A DNA stretch of 42,756 bases from the NCBI RefSeq assembly GCF_000337095.1, contig NZ_AOIV01000023.1, positions 101,505 through 144,260 of the forward strand, given 5' to 3'. Shown here in pieces: positions 16,120 to 24,419 of the stretch. Numbering within the stretch: the stretch's first letter is position 1; each line of letters begins with the position of its first letter. Position numbers and translations under genes: made by a program. The DNA comes from Halogeometricum pallidum JCM 14848. GTDB lineage: Archaea; Halobacteriota; Halobacteria; Halobacteriales; Haloferacaceae. The notes under the pieces are model-generated. The model was not told the DNA's origin. It saw only the letters and a program-made list of their open reading frames with translations, and did no database searches.

Positions 16120-16400
16120 CGTGTTCGTTCGACGGCGACAACTGACCGGCCGAACGCGTCGTCGACGGGGGTCGTTCCACACCCGAAAGACACGGTCTTC
16201 TTCCGGAGGCGAGTGTAGATGTACTCCGCCGAATAACGGATTCAGGCGACTCGTGGGGGTGATCTGCTCGTACAAAGGGGTGTACGCCGAATTCGCCGTG
16301 AAACTATGACGGATTTTGTACCTGACGGTTATCGGACCCAGAGGAGGTATCCAAGCAGTCGGGCGGTCGTTTCTTGAGTCGTCCCTGCGTCGACGCGAGT

Positions 16401-17327
16401 ATGTCAGAGCCGACGTACGTCATCGGTCACCGGAAACCGGACACGGACACCGTCTGCGCCGCGTTGGCGTACGCCGAACTGAAGCGGAAGCGTGGGGAAG
16501 AGAACGTCTCCACGGCCAGAGCCGGGGATCCGAATCCGGAGACGCAGTTCGTGTTGGACTACTGGGACACCGAGGCGCCGACGCTCCTCGAAGACGCGGC
16601 TGGGAAGCAGTTAGTGCTCGTCGACCACAACGAGTACAGCCAGACCGTATCCGGAGCGCGGGAGGCCGAAATCGTCGAAATCGTCGACCACCACCGCATC
16701 GGCGACGTCGAGACGAGCGCCCCGATTCCGTTCCGAAACGAACCGGTGGGGTCGACGGCGACGATTCTGGTCGACCTATTCGACGACGCGGACGCGACCA
16801 TCGACGCACAAACCGCCGGCCTCCTCCTGAGCGGACTGCTCAGCGATACGGTCGTCCTCCGTTCGCCGACGACGACGGAGCGCGACCGAACGGTCGCCGA
16901 GCGACTGGCCGATACCGCCGGCGTCGACATCGAGGAGTACGGCGAGGAACTCCTCGCCCACAAGAGCAAACTCGGCGAGAAGAGCCCCCGCGAAATGGTG
17001 CTGGGCGATTTCAAGGAGTTCGAGTTCGGTTCCAGTCGGGTCGGCATCGGGCAAGTCGAGACGGTGGAACCCGCCGTCGTCTTGGACCGACGGGAGGCAG
17101 TCCTCGACGCGATGGACGACGTCGTCTCCGAACGCGGCTACGACGCGCTTCTGTTGCTCGTGACCGACCTGCTGAAAGAGGAGTCGACGGCCCTCGTGGC
17201 CGGCGACGAAACCGCGACGGTCGAAGCGGGACTCGACGCGACGTTCTCGGACCGAGCGGCGTTCCTCCCCGGCGTGATGTCCCGAAAGAAGCAGGTCGTT
17301 CCGCCGCTCGAAACGGCGTTTGAATAG
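16401..17327 (+). CDS. ppaC: Manganese-dependent inorganic pyrophosphatase (family II, DHH)
   Basis: Hydrolyses pyrophosphate to phosphate in the cytoplasm, pulling biosynthetic reactions forward. The 308-residue protein has the DHH-family metal ligands H10, D14 and D16 (GHRKPDTDT), D75 (VDHN), H98 (VDHH) and D149 (LLSD), closely matching the numbering of the Bacillus enzyme. The C-terminal DHHA2 domain carries the SRKKQ substrate-binding motif. There are no CBS or DRTGG regulatory domains. ATG 16401 gives the standard N-terminus. It is preceded by the repeat-rich gap and followed by a convergent exchanger gene. Confidence 0.95.
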   Translation: MSEPTYVIGHRKPDTDTVCAALAYAELKRKRGEENVSTARAGDPNPETQFVLDYWDTEAPTLLEDAAGKQLVLVDHNEYSQTVSGAREAEIVEIVDHHRIGDVETSAPIPFRNEPVGSTATILVDLFDDADATIDAQTAGLLLSGLLSDTVVLRSPTTTERDRTVAERLADTAGVDIEEYGEELLAHKSKLGEKSPREMVLGDFKEFEFGSSRVGIGQVETVEPAVVLDRREAVLDAMDDVVSERGYDALLLLVTDLLKEESTALVAGDETATVEAGLDATFSDRAAFLPGVMSRKKQVVPPLETAFE

Positions 17328-17455
17328 CGAGAAAAGCCCGCGATACCGTTCGTCTCGGGTTCGGGGTTTCCTCGACGCTTCGAGGGCAAACGTCGAGTGA
17401 AAACGAAGGAGCGGATCGAGGCGGGCGTATCGGGTATCGAGAGCGGTCGAACGAT

Positions 17456-18805
17456 TCAGTCCGCGTGTTCCGTCTTCCCGCCGCCGCCGCCCACGGCGTC
17501 GCGCGCGTTCGAGAGAGTGCGACCGACGAGTTCGGTGAGGCTCTCGCGCCGCTTGAAGAACAGGGCGAAGCCGAGGACGAGGTAGACGGCGGTGTAGGCG
17601 TAGAGGATAGTCATGCTCAGGTTCGTGGCGGCGGGTTCACCGTACGTCTGTATCACGTAGAACTCCGCGAGGACCTGCGTGACGAACAGGACGAGAAGCG
17701 TCACCGCCTCGCGCGTGCTTATCTCGAAGTTCGTCAGGATGGCGATGGCAAAGAGGCTCTGTGCGGCGGTGATCCAGATTTCGGCGGCCTGCTTCGAGTC
17801 GAACGGCAGCGTTCCGATGGCACCGGCGGAGATGGAGTAGACGACGGCGAGCGTCCCGATGAGAAGCGTCCACTGGTTCAGTTTCGAGGAGATCAAGGCG
17901 TTGAACCCCGCGGTGGAGCGCGCCTTGTTCACGAGGTAGGCGACGACGATGAGTTCGGGGCTCTCAGAGGCCAGCGGCGCGAGCCACTGTATCATGAAGA
18001 ACTCGGGAATGCCGTACTGGAGGCCGAGCGTCTCCAACCCCTCGGCGAACGGGTGGACGGCGGTGAAGATGATGGCGCCGGAGAAGGCGAAGCCGGCGAG
18101 GACCGAGGCGATGCGCACGCCCTTCGACTTCTCCTGGAAGTAGGCGGGGACGCCGACGTTCTCCTCGTGTTCCTCGACGCCGCCGCGGATGATGACGAAG
18201 AGATAGAGGACGTAGAGACCGACGAGAAACAGCGTGTCGACGGGGCCGATACCGCCGCTGAAGGGAACGAAGAAGGCGAACGCCGTCGCCGCGAGGAGGA
18301 ACGTTATCTCGGTGGCGATGTCGCGGTCGAGGCCGACCACGTCGGCCATGAATCCCGAGCGGTGTTCGACCGCGGGGTCGGACCCGCTCTTCGCGCGGAA
18401 GATAGTGAACAGGGCGATGCCGGACCAGCCGAGACCGATGAGGATGCGGTTCGCGCCGGTCATGTTGGCGACGGCGAGGTTGGCCGCCTGGTCGGACCCG
18501 GCGCCGGCTTGCCAGGCGTAGAGGGCGTCGACGGCGTACTCGGGGGCGACGGCGAGAACGGCGAGCACGGCGATGGCGAACGCCTGTGGAACGTCTTTCT
18601 CGGCCGTTTCAGCGGCCCACGCCAGCAGGAACGACGCACCCAGGATGGCGAGGCCGGCGACGAGAACGGCCGTGCCGGGAGTGATGTTCTCGCCGGGGTG
18701 AACGGTGCCGTAGCCGCCGTAGGAGAAGAACAGTCCGATCCACGGTACCGTCAGCAACAGTGCGATGACGACGGCGACGAGGGGATGGCGAAGCCTATCG
18801 AGCAT
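17456..18805 (-). CDS. CaCA-family sodium/calcium (cation/proton) exchanger
   Basis: A 449-residue membrane antiporter with about 11-12 TM helices. The two inverted alpha-repeats are recognisable: alpha-1 around AETAEKDVPQAF...LAVAPEYAVD and alpha-2 around PLASESPELIVVAYLVNKAR, both with the acidic residue expected to bind the cation. A cytoplasmic loop between helices carries EEHEENVGVPAYFQEK. It would exchange Na+ or H+ for Ca2+ or a similar cation; ion specificity is not readable. I chose ATG 18805 (MLDRLRHPLVAVV); codons upstream in frame are Arg/Ser-rich and unlike a membrane protein. The C-terminus ends in a Gly-rich, charged tail. Confidence 0.9.
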   Translation of the reverse strand: MLDRLRHPLVAVVIALLLTVPWIGLFFSYGGYGTVHPGENITPGTAVLVAGLAILGASFLLAWAAETAEKDVPQAFAIAVLAVLAVAPEYAVDALYAWQAGAGSDQAANLAVANMTGANRILIGLGWSGIALFTIFRAKSGSDPAVEHRSGFMADVVGLDRDIATEITFLLAATAFAFFVPFSGGIGPVDTLFLVGLYVLYLFVIIRGGVEEHEENVGVPAYFQEKSKGVRIASVLAGFAFSGAIIFTAVHPFAEGLETLGLQYGIPEFFMIQWLAPLASESPELIVVAYLVNKARSTAGFNALISSKLNQWTLLIGTLAVVYSISAGAIGTLPFDSKQAAEIWITAAQSLFAIAILTNFEISTREAVTLLVLFVTQVLAEFYVIQTYGEPAATNLSMTILYAYTAVYLVLGFALFFKRRESLTELVGRTLSNARDAVGGGGGKTEHAD

Positions 18806-19035
18806 TGGTCGGGTAGTGGAAAGACAGGCACCTACGTCTTTTGTTTGTCGGCCCGCTATCGAACAGTTCTCCGAGCTATTGTTCAATTCTCTCGCCGGTT
18901 CAAGTGACGAATAAGATACTCGTCCGTTTACGGAACGTCGAGGAACGAACCGGAGGGTTCGCGCGCCGCACGCCCGACGCGGGCGGCGCGCCGAACCGAC
19001 CACAGGGTTATCCCTCCCATCCGCCTGTAGACGGT

Positions 19036-19395
19036 ATGGCAGACACGAAGAAGGGACGAGAGAAGCAGGCCCGTAACGCGGAGACCCGTCAACAGGAGCG
19101 AGACGTCGCCGAATCCCGCGAACGCGCCGACGAGGCCGAACCGCCCCTCCCCGACGACGAGGTCGAGGAGGGGGACGAGGACGAATCGCCCAGCACGTGT
19201 CACCGTCGCGGGTGCGAGGAACCGGCGGCGTTCGTCGTCCTCGAACGATACCAGGAGGACACCGGGTACGGAGCCGTCGAAGCCGAGGCGTTCCTCTGTC
19301 GGGAGCACACCGCCGAGGAGAGTCCCGTGAACCTCGACGGCGTCTACGACGAGTACGTGTTCCGCGTCGAACCCCTCCCCTCCCGGTCGGTCTGA
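19036..19395 (+). CDS. Haloarchaeal protein with a Cys/His zinc-binding-like motif
   Basis: 119 residues. The first half is a charged, probably helical or disordered region (KKGREKQARNAETRQQERD, then an Asp/Glu-rich run). The second half has C-x4-C (CHRRGC) and, about 27 residues later, C-R-E-H, which could form a single zinc site. I do not recognise a named family. ATG 19036 follows a GC-rich leader and begins the non-repetitive sequence. It lies on the same strand as purO, 90 bp upstream, but purO has its own TATA-like box. Confidence 0.7.
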   Translation: MADTKKGREKQARNAETRQQERDVAESRERADEAEPPLPDDEVEEGDEDESPSTCHRRGCEEPAAFVVLERYQEDTGYGAVEAEAFLCREHTAEESPVNLDGVYDEYVFRVEPLPSRSV

Positions 19396-19455
19396 GCGGG
19401 ACGCGACGGCCCTATCGCCGGCTCCGCGGAGGAAGAACGTGTACAAATCATCACC

Positions 19456-19461
19456 TATTTA
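19456..19461 (+). promoter_or_regulatory. TATA-like box of purO
   Basis: CCTATTTAG in an AT-rich patch, 24 nt upstream of the purO ATG (19486), the spacing of a leaderless promoter. Confidence 0.5.
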
Positions 19462-19485
19462 GCGTCCGTCTATGCACTCTCGTGT

Positions 19486-20064
19486 ATGTACGTCGGACGA
19501 TTCATCGTCGTCGGTCCCGATTTCGGAGCGTATCGCGTCTCCTCCCGGTCGTTTCCCAACCGTCGAGTCGTCGAACGCGACGGCGTCCTGACCGTCGCGC
19601 CGACACCGGACGCCCCCGAGAGCGACAACCCCTACATCTCCTACAACTGCGTCCGCGAGGGGGGCGACGGCGTCGTCGTCGGCAACGGGTCGCACGTCGA
19701 CCCGGTCGCGGAGAAACTCGACATCGGCTACCCCGCCCGCGACGCCCTCGCGGAATCGCTTCTCGCACTCGACTACGAGAAGGACGACTACGACACGCCG
19801 CGCATCGCCGGAGTTGTCGGCGAGGACTCGTACGTCGGCATCGTCCGGAAGGACGCCCTCCTCGTCCGCCCCGTCGAGGAGGACCCCCTTCTCGTCGCCA
19901 CCTACGAGGAGGACGACCCCGCGCCGGTCACCTTCGACGGGAGCGGTTCCCCCGCCGACATCGCCGAACGCGCTCACGGGATGGCGTACGAGCACGCCGT
20001 CTGCGCCGCGGGCGTCACCTACGACGACGGCGACGTGGACGTCGGCTTCTACAACGGCGAGTGA
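19486..20064 (+). CDS. purO: Archaeal IMP cyclohydrolase (PurO)
   Basis: PurO catalyses the last step of purine biosynthesis, closing FAICAR to IMP; it is the archaeal replacement for the cyclohydrolase part of PurH. The 192-residue protein begins [26 protein letters not shown] and has the family blocks [35 protein letters not shown] and the C-terminal [17 protein letters not shown]. Length is normal. No other purine gene is adjacent. The MFS gene converges on it with a 14-bp gap. Confidence 0.95.
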   Translation: MYVGRFIVVGPDFGAYRVSSRSFPNRRVVERDGVLTVAPTPDAPESDNPYISYNCVREGGDGVVVGNGSHVDPVAEKLDIGYPARDALAESLLALDYEKDDYDTPRIAGVVGEDSYVGIVRKDALLVRPVEEDPLLVATYEEDDPAPVTFDGSGSPADIAERAHGMAYEHAVCAAGVTYDDGDVDVGFYNGE

Positions 20065-20078
20065 GCGAAAGAAGCCGC

Positions 20079-21305
20079 TCAGTGCGACGGTGACGATGAC
20101 GGCGACTTCGGGAGACGGAGCGTCAGGAGGACGACGACGGCGAGCACCGCGGCCAAGAGGACGTAGCCCTCGTCGAAGTAGCCGCGGTCGGCCAGTCCGC
20201 CAAAGAGAACCGGACCTGCCGCGCCGAGCGTCGCCACCGTCGTTCTGACGACGCCGAGGCCGGTGCCGCGGACCTCCTCGGAGAAGGAGTCCGAGAGGAA
20301 CGACTGCGTGACGGCGCCCGACCCGAGCATCGTGCTCACGACGGCGGTGAGGGCGGCGAGCGGCCAGAACCCCTCGACGACCGGGAGGAGCGCCAACCCC
20401 GCGACGGGGCCGACGAGGACGGCGACGAGCGTGCTCCGCATCCCGATGCGGTCGTACGCCGCCCCCGCGACCGGTTTGACGACGACGCCGAACGCGAAGA
20501 ACGCGCTGAACAGCGTCCCCGCGGCGGCGGACGACAGCCCCTTCTGTTCGACCAGGTACGTCGGATACAGCCCCGTGAACGACTGCCAGATGAGGATATA
20601 GAGGAAGAGGATGAACGAGACGAATCCGAGGTTCGAGCCCCGCAACTCCGCGAACACGTCGCGCACGCTCTGCGTCGGAAGCGGGTCCGCGGCCTCGGAC
20701 GCCGATTCGGTGCCGGCCGGGAGCGTCACTCGGACGACCACTCCGGCCACGAGGAGTAGCGGAACGACGAACAGCAGGCCCGCCTGCCAGGCGATGGCCG
20801 CCGCGAGCACCCCGGCGACGGGCGGGAGGACCGTCTGTCCGAGGTCGCCCGTCGCCATCGTCACGCCGAGAGCGCTCCCGATTCGGTCCGGGTATATCTC
20901 CGACAGCATCGTGATGCGCGCGATGGGGTACAGCGACTGTCCGAATCCGACCAGCGCCGTCGCGGCGAACAGGACGAACGCCGTCGGGGCGGCGGCGACG
21001 AGCACCAACGCCGCCGCGGCGAGGACGGCGCCGACGCTCATCACCGACCGCTCGCTGTAGCGGTCCGCGAGGAGGCCGCCGGGGAGTTGCCCGACGGCCG
21101 ACCCGAGCCACAGGACCGTCACGAGAAAGCCCGCGGCGGTGAGGCTGATGTCGAAGGAGTCCCGCAGGTACGGCAGCAAGACCGGATAGATCATCCGCGC
21201 GCCGAGGAGCGTCCCCCACCCGCCCGCGATGGCGACGAGCGACGTTCCTCGGCCGTCGCCCCACAGCGCCTTCATCTCGCCGGCGACGGACTGGAGGAGG
21301 GTCAT
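20079..21305 (-). CDS. MFS transporter
   Basis: A 408-residue major facilitator with 12 predicted TM helices. The motif A-like loop between TM2 and TM3 is GGLLADRYSERS, and a second copy in the C-terminal half is AGAAYDRIGMRS. The substrate is not predictable. ATG 21305 (MTLLQSVAGEMKAL) precedes the first TM. The frame stays open upstream through the divergent phosphoesterase, but that part has no transporter features. It is divergent from the phosphoesterase at 21453 with a 147-bp shared upstream region. Confidence 0.9.
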   Translation of the reverse strand: MTLLQSVAGEMKALWGDGRGTSLVAIAGGWGTLLGARMIYPVLLPYLRDSFDISLTAAGFLVTVLWLGSAVGQLPGGLLADRYSERSVMSVGAVLAAAALVLVAAAPTAFVLFAATALVGFGQSLYPIARITMLSEIYPDRIGSALGVTMATGDLGQTVLPPVAGVLAAAIAWQAGLLFVVPLLLVAGVVVRVTLPAGTESASEAADPLPTQSVRDVFAELRGSNLGFVSFILFLYILIWQSFTGLYPTYLVEQKGLSSAAAGTLFSAFFAFGVVVKPVAGAAYDRIGMRSTLVAVLVGPVAGLALLPVVEGFWPLAALTAVVSTMLGSGAVTQSFLSDSFSEEVRGTGLGVVRTTVATLGAAGPVLFGGLADRGYFDEGYVLLAAVLAVVVLLTLRLPKSPSSSPSH

Positions 21306-21452
21306 TCGGGGGTCGGTGGGAGTTCCCGCGAGCGGCGGATAAGCGTTCACGTACCCGCCCTCGCTCACCGCCTGTCCGCGCGCCCCGCGTCGTCTTCGGT
21401 GGGGAGACGAATCCGCGGGTCGTTTTTGGGGCTCCCTCGCGTACGTCCGGGC

Positions 21453-22112
21453 ATGCGAGTCGCCGTCATCTCGGACGTGCACGGGAACCGAGTCGCACTC
21501 GACGCCGTCCTCGCCGACATGCCCGACGTCGACGGGATAGTCTGCGCCGGCGACGTGGTGGGCTACAACCCCTGGCCCGCCGAGTGCGTCGCCGAAGTCC
21601 GCGAACGGGGCGTGCCGACGGTGATGGGCAACCACGACAGGGCCGTCGCCTCCGGGACGGCGTTCCGGTTCAACGGCATGGCCGCCGCGGGCGTCGAGTA
21701 CACCCGGGAGGTGCTCGACGACGACGCGATGGAGTGGCTCTCGGACCTGCCCGACGAGCGAACCGAGTTCGACGGGCGCGTGAAACTCGTCCACGACCAC
21801 CCGTGGGAACGGGACAAATACACCTACCCCGAGGAGTTCGACGCCGACTTCATCGAGGAGGAGGACGTCCTCGTCCTCGGTCACACCCACGTGCAGGACC
21901 ACCGGGTGTTCGAGGAGGGTATCGTGATGAACCCGGGGAGCGTCGGCCAACCGCGCGACGGCGACCACCGCGCGGCGTACGCGATACTGGATTTAGAGGA
22001 CCTGTCGGTGGAGGAACGCCGCGTCGACTACGACATCGAGGCCGTCGTCGAGGCGGTGAACGAGGCCGGGTTGCCCGAGCGCATCGGAACGCGACTGTAC
22101 GACGGGCGGTAG
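21453..22112 (+). CDS. Metallophosphoesterase (YfcE/MJ0936-like)
   Basis: A 219-residue calcineurin-like phosphodiesterase, cytoplasmic, with a dinuclear metal site. The full motif series is present: DVHGN, GDVVGY, GNHD, a His in KLVHDHP and GHTHVQ, then NPGSVGQPRDGD. This family hydrolyses small phosphodiesters; the natural substrate is unknown. ATG 21453 begins with the conserved MRVAVISDVHGN. Confidence 0.92.
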   Translation: MRVAVISDVHGNRVALDAVLADMPDVDGIVCAGDVVGYNPWPAECVAEVRERGVPTVMGNHDRAVASGTAFRFNGMAAAGVEYTREVLDDDAMEWLSDLPDERTEFDGRVKLVHDHPWERDKYTYPEEFDADFIEEEDVLVLGHTHVQDHRVFEEGIVMNPGSVGQPRDGDHRAAYAILDLEDLSVEERRVDYDIEAVVEAVNEAGLPERIGTRLYDGR

Positions 22113-22275
22113 CCGACGGCGGGTGGCCGACGGCGCGGGACCGTCCCGCGCCGCGTTTCGGCGAGCGTCGTCGCCACCGTCGACGAAACCGCGCGGCCGA
22201 CAGGGATTACCCGTTCGGCGTTCACGTGGCCACAGCGACGGCCGCGCGGCGCCGCGTCGGCCGTCGGCAGCAATC

Positions 22276-22854
22276 ATGTCTCTCTCACTCGTCTCGGTCG
22301 CGGCCGCCGGATTCGCCCTCCCCGGGTTCGGGGACGGAGTCGTCGCCGACGCGGTTCGGGCGGCGAGCGGGTGGGGCGGACTGGCGCTCATTTTCGTCTA
22401 CTCGGTGCTCATCGCCGTCATCCTGCCGCTCCCGGGAGAGGCGGTGCTCGTCCCGGCGGTGGAGGGGACGCTCAAACTCGGCGTGCCCACCCCGGTCGAA
22501 ATCGCGCTCGTCATCGTCGTGAGCAGTCTCGGCAAGGCGCTCGGAAGCGTCGTTGCGCTGTCGCTCGGGCGCCGGGCCACCCGGTCCGGTCCCGTGACCC
22601 GAGCGCTCCAGTCGCTCGGATTCGACCCCGTGGGGTGGTCGACGCGCCGCGTCGTCGAACTGGTCCGGCGATACGGCTACGTCGGACTGGCCGGGACGCT
22701 GATGGTTCCGATATTTCCCGACACGCTGTTGCTGTACGCGTTCGCCGTACTCGACCTCGAACGGATGAAGTTCGCGGTGGCGGCGTTCGTCGGGACCGTC
22801 GGCCGGCTCCTCATCACGCTGTTCGTACTCGAGAGCGTCAGTTCGGTCTCCTGA
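22276..22854 (+). CDS. DedA/VTT-domain-like small membrane protein
   Basis: 192 residues, with four to five hydrophobic segments. The region from PLPGEAVLVPA through SSLGKALGSVVALSLGRR resembles the re-entrant loop and glycine-rich helix of DedA/VTT (SNARE-associated) proteins, and RYGYVGLAGTLMVPIFPDTLLLYAFAV resembles the second conserved block. DedA-type proteins act in lipid or undecaprenyl-carrier flipping in bacteria; the role in haloarchaea is undefined. ATG 22276 starts MSLSLVSVAAAGF just before the first hydrophobic segment. It lies 163 bp after the phosphoesterase on the same strand. Confidence 0.75.
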   Translation: MSLSLVSVAAAGFALPGFGDGVVADAVRAASGWGGLALIFVYSVLIAVILPLPGEAVLVPAVEGTLKLGVPTPVEIALVIVVSSLGKALGSVVALSLGRRATRSGPVTRALQSLGFDPVGWSTRRVVELVRRYGYVGLAGTLMVPIFPDTLLLYAFAVLDLERMKFAVAAFVGTVGRLLITLFVLESVSSVS

Positions 22855-22894
22855 GGCCGGCGGCGGGGAGTGGAACGCGAGCGACGCGGCGGAC

Positions 22895-24256
22895 TCAGTC
22901 GGCCGATGGGGACGCGGCGGCGGGTTCCAGACGCGCCGAGAAATGCCGCAGTTCGCGCATCGGCGGTTCCTCGACTATCTGCAATCCCTCGTAGCACTCC
23001 GCGGACTCCCGCACCGCGGCGGCCGTCTCCGCGACGTGTTCGAGATGTTCGCGCGAGTACGTCCGACGCGGGAGGGCTAATCTGACGAGGTCAGGACGGT
23101 CGGTGCCGGGGAACGCGAACCCGCCGAGTTCGACGCCGCGGACGCCGCCTTCGAGATAGAGCGCGCAGACGAGTTCCTGTCCGGGGAACCGCTCTTTCGG
23201 GACGTGCGGGAGGACGGACTCGGCGTCGACGTAGACGGCGTGGCCGCCGGTCGGTTCGTAGACGGGGACGCCGGCGTCGGTCAGGAGGCGACCCAGTTCG
23301 GCCACCTGTTCGACCCGCTCTCTCACGTAGGGGGGTTCGACGGCCTCTCGGAGGCCGACGGCCATCGCCGCCACGTCGCGCCCGGCGAGGCCGCCGTAGG
23401 TGGGAAAGCCCTCGTAGAGGATGCACCGTTGCTTGGCCGCCTCGAACAGGTCGGGGTCGTCCATCGCGGCGAACCCGCCGATGTTGACGAGGGCGTCCTT
23501 CTTGCCGGACATCGTCACCGCATCGGCGTAGGAGAGTTGTTCGCGGGCGATTTCGGCGACCGTCGCGTCCGCGAACTCGGCCTCTCGCTCCCGGACGAAG
23601 TGGGCGTTTTCGGCGAACCGGCAGGCGTCTATCACGAACGTCGCGTCTATCTCGTCGGCGAAGGCGGCCACCTCCCGCGTGTTGGCGACGCTGACGGGTT
23701 GCCCGGCGACGGAGTTGTTCGTCACGGTGAGGACGACGACCGGAATCGATTCGGCGCCCACGTCCTCGACCAACTCCCACCCCGCGTCCACGTCGAAGTT
23801 CCCCTTGAACGGGTGGTCGGCGTCCGGGTCGCGGGCGAGTTCGTGCGGGCAGTCAACGGGGTCCGCACCCTGATTGGCGACGTGGGCGCGCGTCGTGTCG
23901 AAGTGTGCGTTGTTCGGCACCGCGTCGCCCTCCTCGACGAGGACGCCGTAGACGACGTTCTCAGCCCCTCGCCCCTGGTGTGTGGGGACGACGTGCTCGA
24001 ATCCCATCACCTCGCGGACGGCCTCGCGGAGTTCGCGAAAGCTTCGACTCCCGGCGTACGCCTCGTCGCCGCGCATCAGCGCCCCCCACTGCTCGGCGCT
24101 CATCGTCCCGGTTCCCGAGTCGGTCAGCAAGTCGACGAACACGTCGTCGGCGTCGAGGTTGAAGGCGTTGTACCCGGCCGCGTCGAGGGCCTCCTCGCGC
24201 CTCTCGCGCGAGGGGAGGGTGATGGGTTCGACCATCTTCGCTTTGTAGGAGCGCAT
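22895..24256 (-). CDS. tnaA: Tryptophanase (L-tryptophan indole-lyase)
   Basis: A PLP enzyme that cleaves tryptophan to indole, pyruvate and ammonia. The 453-residue protein has AKMVEPI near the N-terminus, THQGRGAENVV (PLP phosphate site), NNAHFDTTRAH, IDACRFAEN with the PLP-pyridine Asp (D210) and SGKKDALVNIGG with the Schiff-base Lys (K253). A tyrosine phenol-lyase is the alternative, but the gene order lysC-tnaA next to the origin matches Haloferax volcanii, where tnaA is tryptophan-inducible. A 163-bp gap separates it from lysC, leaving room for its own promoter. ATG 24256 and 24235 (MVEP) are both possible. Confidence 0.93.
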   Translation of the reverse strand: MRSYKAKMVEPITLPSRERREEALDAAGYNAFNLDADDVFVDLLTDSGTGTMSAEQWGALMRGDEAYAGSRSFRELREAVREVMGFEHVVPTHQGRGAENVVYGVLVEEGDAVPNNAHFDTTRAHVANQGADPVDCPHELARDPDADHPFKGNFDVDAGWELVEDVGAESIPVVVLTVTNNSVAGQPVSVANTREVAAFADEIDATFVIDACRFAENAHFVREREAEFADATVAEIAREQLSYADAVTMSGKKDALVNIGGFAAMDDPDLFEAAKQRCILYEGFPTYGGLAGRDVAAMAVGLREAVEPPYVRERVEQVAELGRLLTDAGVPVYEPTGGHAVYVDAESVLPHVPKERFPGQELVCALYLEGGVRGVELGGFAFPGTDRPDLVRLALPRRTYSREHLEHVAETAAAVRESAECYEGLQIVEEPPMRELRHFSARLEPAAASPSAD

Positions 24257-24419
24257 ACGGAGAACACGCCGCCCGCCGTGAAGGTGGTTCCCGACGGAAA
24301 TCGGCGGACGAGTGCCAGTTCGAAACTTCGACCGCCGGGATGGGACGACGATGAACGGAGTCGTGCGTCGGCGGGTGGCGGTGTCGAAAGTGGTCGAAAA
24401 GCGGACGCGGCTTCGACGC

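Larger units (their letters stand above)
15756..16290. repeat. 535-bp segment bounded by 14-bp inverted repeats (MITE-like candidate)
   Basis: TCGGCGTACACCCC at 15756-15769 recurs as its exact reverse complement GGGGTGTACGCCGA at 16277-16290. The interval has no convincing gene and contains internal palindromes that share TACACCCCCGA with the left repeat. This fits a small non-autonomous element or a pair of protein-binding sites. No target duplication is obvious at the flanks, so the transposon reading is tentative. Confidence 0.4.
15485..16400. other. Gene-poor, repeat-rich region
   Basis: About 916 bp. Local composition is less GC-rich than its neighbours, and open frames on both strands are Ser/Thr/Arg-rich with no recognisable family. 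It contains a 14-bp inverted repeat pair (15756-15769 / 16277-16290), a 25-bp near-perfect hairpin (15978-16002), an 8-bp perfect hairpin (16096-16119) and several TATCGG motifs. The right end holds the upstream region of ppaC. Confidence 0.6.

Noticed and set aside
15641-16180. Minus-strand open frame of 179 codons with three SGVY/SGAY motifs
   Set aside because: The repeated motif comes from the TACACC/TATCGG palindromes being translated; composition is Ser/Thr/Arg-rich and there is no promoter or family. Read as non-coding repeats.
16316-17323. Alternative plus-strand frame overlapping the pyrophosphatase
   Set aside because: Arg-rich shadow of ppaC, which has every catalytic residue in the other frame.
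19459-21264. Long minus-strand open frame of about 600 codons over purO and the MFS gene
   Set aside because: Arg/Gly-rich, overlaps two clear genes in other frames and has no family-like sequence. High GC produces such antisense open frames throughout this window.
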